Shown here in pieces: positions 8,341-10,190 of a DNA stretch of 10,190 bases (positions within the stretch are counted from its first letter, which is position 1; each line of letters begins with the position of its first letter). The position numbers and the translations under genes are program-made. The stretch is from Hyphochytrium catenoides. Taxonomy: Eukaryota; Sar; Hyphochytriomycetes; Hyphochytriales; Hyphochytriaceae. The stretch covers positions 11,800-21,989 of the forward strand of contig FLMG01002655.1 of NCBI GenBank assembly GCA_900088475.1, given 5' to 3'. The notes under the pieces are model-generated. The model saw only the letters and a list, made by a program, of their open reading frames with translations, did no database searches and was not told the origin of the DNA.

Positions 8341-8619
8341 TCATGAGAGTTCCCATTCATCCTCCTCTTCATCCTCAAAAGTTATCTTCGCAGTTTCCAG
8401 GACAAACTTTCCTTCCTTATACTTCTCGCTAGGTTCGTACGCCTTTTCCTGATAGGCAGGAAGAGGTTAAGGAGAGAAGAAGAGAGAGAGAGAGAGAGAG
8501 ACATTGCAAAGGCGCACCCAAGAGACAAAAGAGAGACGGCAAGCATTAGGAACAGAACAGATTAAATGACAGAAAGAGGAGTAAGGAACTGCTCTGTTCT
8601 CTACTCCCTCTGTCCCTCT

Positions 8620-8663
<44 letters not shown>

Positions 8664-8822
8664 CTCCTCCGTTGCCACCATCTTCTGAGTGTGACTCAGG
8701 CACTTACATAGGTCCAGCCCAATACAGTGTGGCAAGCGGCGCAGGCAACATCAGCAACAGTGTGATATCCTGTCATCAGCAGCCGTCGCTCGGGCGTCCC
8801 GCTCTCCGTGTTGACGCTAGAC

Positions 8823-8885
<63 letters not shown>

Positions 8886-9425
8886 TTCAGACATCAAGGA
8901 GAATAGGATGAGGTTAAGCTATGAGAAATCAAACATTGAGAATTGACACTTAGGCCGATTGAGAGGCAAGAGAGGATGTGTGTGTGGGGCAGAGAGAGAA
9001 AGAGCTTGAGAAAGAGAGAGAGAGAAAGAGAGAGAGAGGGAGAAAGAGAGAAGAAGAGAGAGGGAGATATGTCCATTGGATCAGAACAGAGAGAGAGACG
9101 AAAAGAGAGAGAGATACACGAGAGGGATCACAAAGGACACATCCAATAAAGAAGAGACCAGACAAATTCAAGCGCAAGGGAGAGAGAGAGAGAGAGAGAA
9201 AGAGTCTGCTTACACGCTGTTGATGAGAAAAGCTCTCCCGGTCTTCCCATGAAAGTTCTTGGACATGATGCTTCCTTCGAAAGAGACGTGCGTGAGACAG
9301 TTGCCGCAGCAAATAACCTTCGCGTCTCGGAGATGGACCAGCCGCGGCTCAGAGGCAGGAGGAAGAGAAGACGGCGTGGCAGCGCATGTCTCCTTACGGA
9401 GCTGGACGAAGCTCCATTTGAACAT
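8341..9425 (-). CDS. Yippee-like zinc-binding protein (three exons, complete)
   Basis: Exons in transcript order: 9425-9214, 8816-8708, 8448-8341 (stop TGA 8343-8341); 142 residues. Intron 1 (9213-8817) is phase 2 with donor GTAAGC; intron 2 (8707-8449) is phase 0 with donor GTAAGT; both end in AG after pyrimidines. Seen: the paired Cys-x2-Cys of the Yippee fold as C40-GN-C43 and C96-AA-C99, with exactly 52 residues between pairs, the family spacing. Other family marks are GKTGRAFLINSVVN, LMTGYHTVADVACAACH, GWTYEKAYE and KYKEGKFVLE. The protein should bind one zinc. Relatives act as adaptors or in growth and ubiquitin-linked regulation, so the exact role is open. An N-terminal extension of about 27 residues precedes the domain, and an acidic tail (TFEDEEEDEWELS) follows it. 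It converges with the UGT gene. The ATG at 9425 is the first of the frame in a pure repeat context, so the start is less certain than the rest. Confidence 0.9.
8480..8661. repeat. Facing GA and CT tracts within Yippee-like intron 2
   Basis: Within the intron 8449-8707, pure GA at 8480-8501 faces pure CT at 8625-8660. On the transcribed minus strand the order is GA near the donor and CT near the acceptor, separated by about 120 bases of mixed sequence. The two arms can pair. Confidence 0.85.
8820..8884. repeat. (GA)n tract at the 3' end of Yippee-like intron 1
   Basis: About 50 bases of nearly uninterrupted GA on the plus strand, which is the (CT)n polypyrimidine tract directly before the acceptor CTAG on the transcribed minus strand. 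Confidence 0.9.
8985..9204. repeat. GA-rich region in the 5' part of Yippee-like intron 1
   Basis: Imperfect GA repeats dominate 8990-9065, 9088-9113 and 9179-9204, with mixed sequence between. On the sense strand this is CT-rich intron. Overlapping plus-strand frames encode only Arg/Glu/Lys repeats. Confidence 0.85.
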
Positions 9426-9634
9426 GTTTGTCTCTCTCTCTCTTCTTTGTCTCTTTCTTCTCTCTTGGTTGGTTCTCTATTGGTCTGCGTCCTCCCGTTG
9501 GAGCAGATGCACAAAGAGAGAGAGAGATTGAAGATTTTTCTCTCTCTCTTGAGTAGCCTTTCTCCTTTATTATGTTGCGGACTTTAATATGGAGTTTCTC
9601 TCTTTCTCTCTCTTCTCTCTCTCTCTCCTTTGAG
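9426..9634. other. Region between the Yippee-like start and a tentative plus-strand gene
   Basis: CT-rich on the plus strand at 9430-9470 and 9597-9630, with mixed sequence between (9471-9596). It must hold the Yippee-like promoter and 5' leader, and the first exon of the tentative plus-strand gene if that gene is real. No start codon with a usable donor was found. A frame starting at ATG 9507 is short and mostly repeat. Confidence 0.4.
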
Positions 9635-9763
9635 TTGCTGCTGATGGTGCTCCGTGGCGCGCCACTTTCTTAGACGCTTCTCTTTGGGATCTTTTTGGAT
9701 CTTTCCTTTTTGACTCCCTGCCGCTTTTGCTTCGCTGGGTAACTCTCTCACTCTCACTCTCTC

Positions 9764-9801
<38 letters not shown>

Positions 9802-9958
9802 CTCTGTTCTCTGTTCTCTCTCTTCTCTGCACCAGGTGACTTTTCTGAGCAGCTGGCTCCACCCTCGTCTTCTCTTCCTTGCCCTTACTGTCTGGCTCAA
9901 ACCTCTCTCTCTCCTGTCGCCACTTACTGAACGCACTCCTTTGTCCTCTTCTTCCTAG
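9635..9958 (+). CDS. Tentative two-exon fragment of an unidentified hydrophobic protein
   Basis: Proposed exon 9635-9738 follows a pyrimidine tract ending TTTGAG and ends at TGG before GTAACT. A 97-base CT-rich intron leads to CACCAG and exon 9836 onward, in phase 0. The first exon reads GAPWRATFLDASLWDLFGSF and continues to LPLLLRW. The second reads VTFLSSWLHPRLLFLALTVW and runs on to TAG 9956-9958. Together they form hydrophobic stretches compatible with membrane helices. The family is not recognised. The 5' end is missing, since the frame is closed by TGA just upstream of 9634 and has no internal ATG. The TAG may be the true end, or an unseen donor may lead to later exons. The CT bias of the plus strand here supports a plus-strand gene. 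Confidence 0.33.
9766..9797. repeat. CT tract in the intron between the two tentative right-end exons
   Basis: Pure CT in the centre of the 97-base segment 9739-9835, which is bounded by GTAACT and CACCAG. It resembles the UGT introns in length and composition. Confidence 0.85.
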
Positions 9959-10140
9959 CTTTGGCTCTCGCTCTCTCTCTCCCTCTTCTTTCTCTACTCT
10001 TTGTCCTCTGTCTTGTAGGGGCTAACTCACTCTTCCACATGCGTCTCTTTTCCTCGTCTGCTCTTTTTTCCTCTATTCTCTTCTCTCTCACTCTCTCTCT
10101 TCCTCTCTGTCTCTCTCTTACTGATTGCTGTTTATCTGCC

Positions 10141-10187
<47 letters not shown>

Positions 10188-10190
10188 CCA
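9959..10190. repeat. CT-rich right edge
   Basis: Pyrimidine-rich throughout, ending in about 40 bases of pure CT at 10144-10183. A TTGTAG followed by a less repetitive segment near 10018-10060 could be an acceptor and a further exon of the tentative plus-strand gene, but no protein is recognisable. Confidence 0.7.

Noticed and set aside
9249-9587. Plus-strand ORF MKVLGHDASFERDV and onward
   Set aside because: It is the antisense shadow of Yippee-like exon 1, followed by CT-repeat translation.
1-10190. CRISPR array, tRNA, rRNA, transposon or viral insertion
   Set aside because: The repeats are simple dinucleotides without spacers. No transposase, reverse transcriptase, terminal repeats with target duplications, or RNA gene signatures were seen.

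Overview
The window is nuclear DNA of a eukaryote, probably a microbial one. Genes are cut into short exons by GT...AG introns, intergenic spacers are small, and introns are filled with (CT)n/(GA)n tracts. No bacterial, phage or organelle features are visible. The lineage cannot be fixed from the sequence: high intron density in a compact locus would suit an alga or other protist, but that is inference. Nearly all the small Ser-Leu or Glu-Arg repeat reading frames here are translations of the dinucleotide tracts, not genes.

Layout. (1) 201-1439, minus strand: a four-exon gene for a protein with two N-terminal membrane segments, a Pro-rich linker and the start of a domain resembling PRELI/MSF1 lipid-transfer proteins. 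It may continue past the left edge. (2) 1440-2063: divergent spacer holding an in-frame upstream ORF of unclear meaning. (3) 2064-7589, plus strand: the main gene, a 15-exon family 1 glycosyltransferase (UDP-glucuronosyl/glucosyltransferase type), reconstructed as 614 residues with an N-terminal signal sequence and a C-terminal membrane anchor. (4) 7590-8340: convergent 3' spacer. (5) 8341-9425, minus strand: a complete three-exon Yippee-like zinc-binding protein of 142 residues. (6) 9426-10190: a CT-rich stretch with two tentative plus-strand exons of an unidentified hydrophobic protein running towards the right edge.

No shared pathway is evident. The glycosyltransferase should act at the ER membrane on small lipophilic acceptors. 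The PRELI-like protein, if correctly named, would concern phospholipid handling at membranes. The Yippee-like protein is probably an adaptor or regulator.

The strongest unusual signals are: all 14 glycosyltransferase introns are phase 0, unlike those of both neighbours; the transferase has replaced usual sugar-nucleotide-binding residues; and the pyrimidine tracts mostly lie on the sense strand of introns, so strand composition tracks transcription direction.
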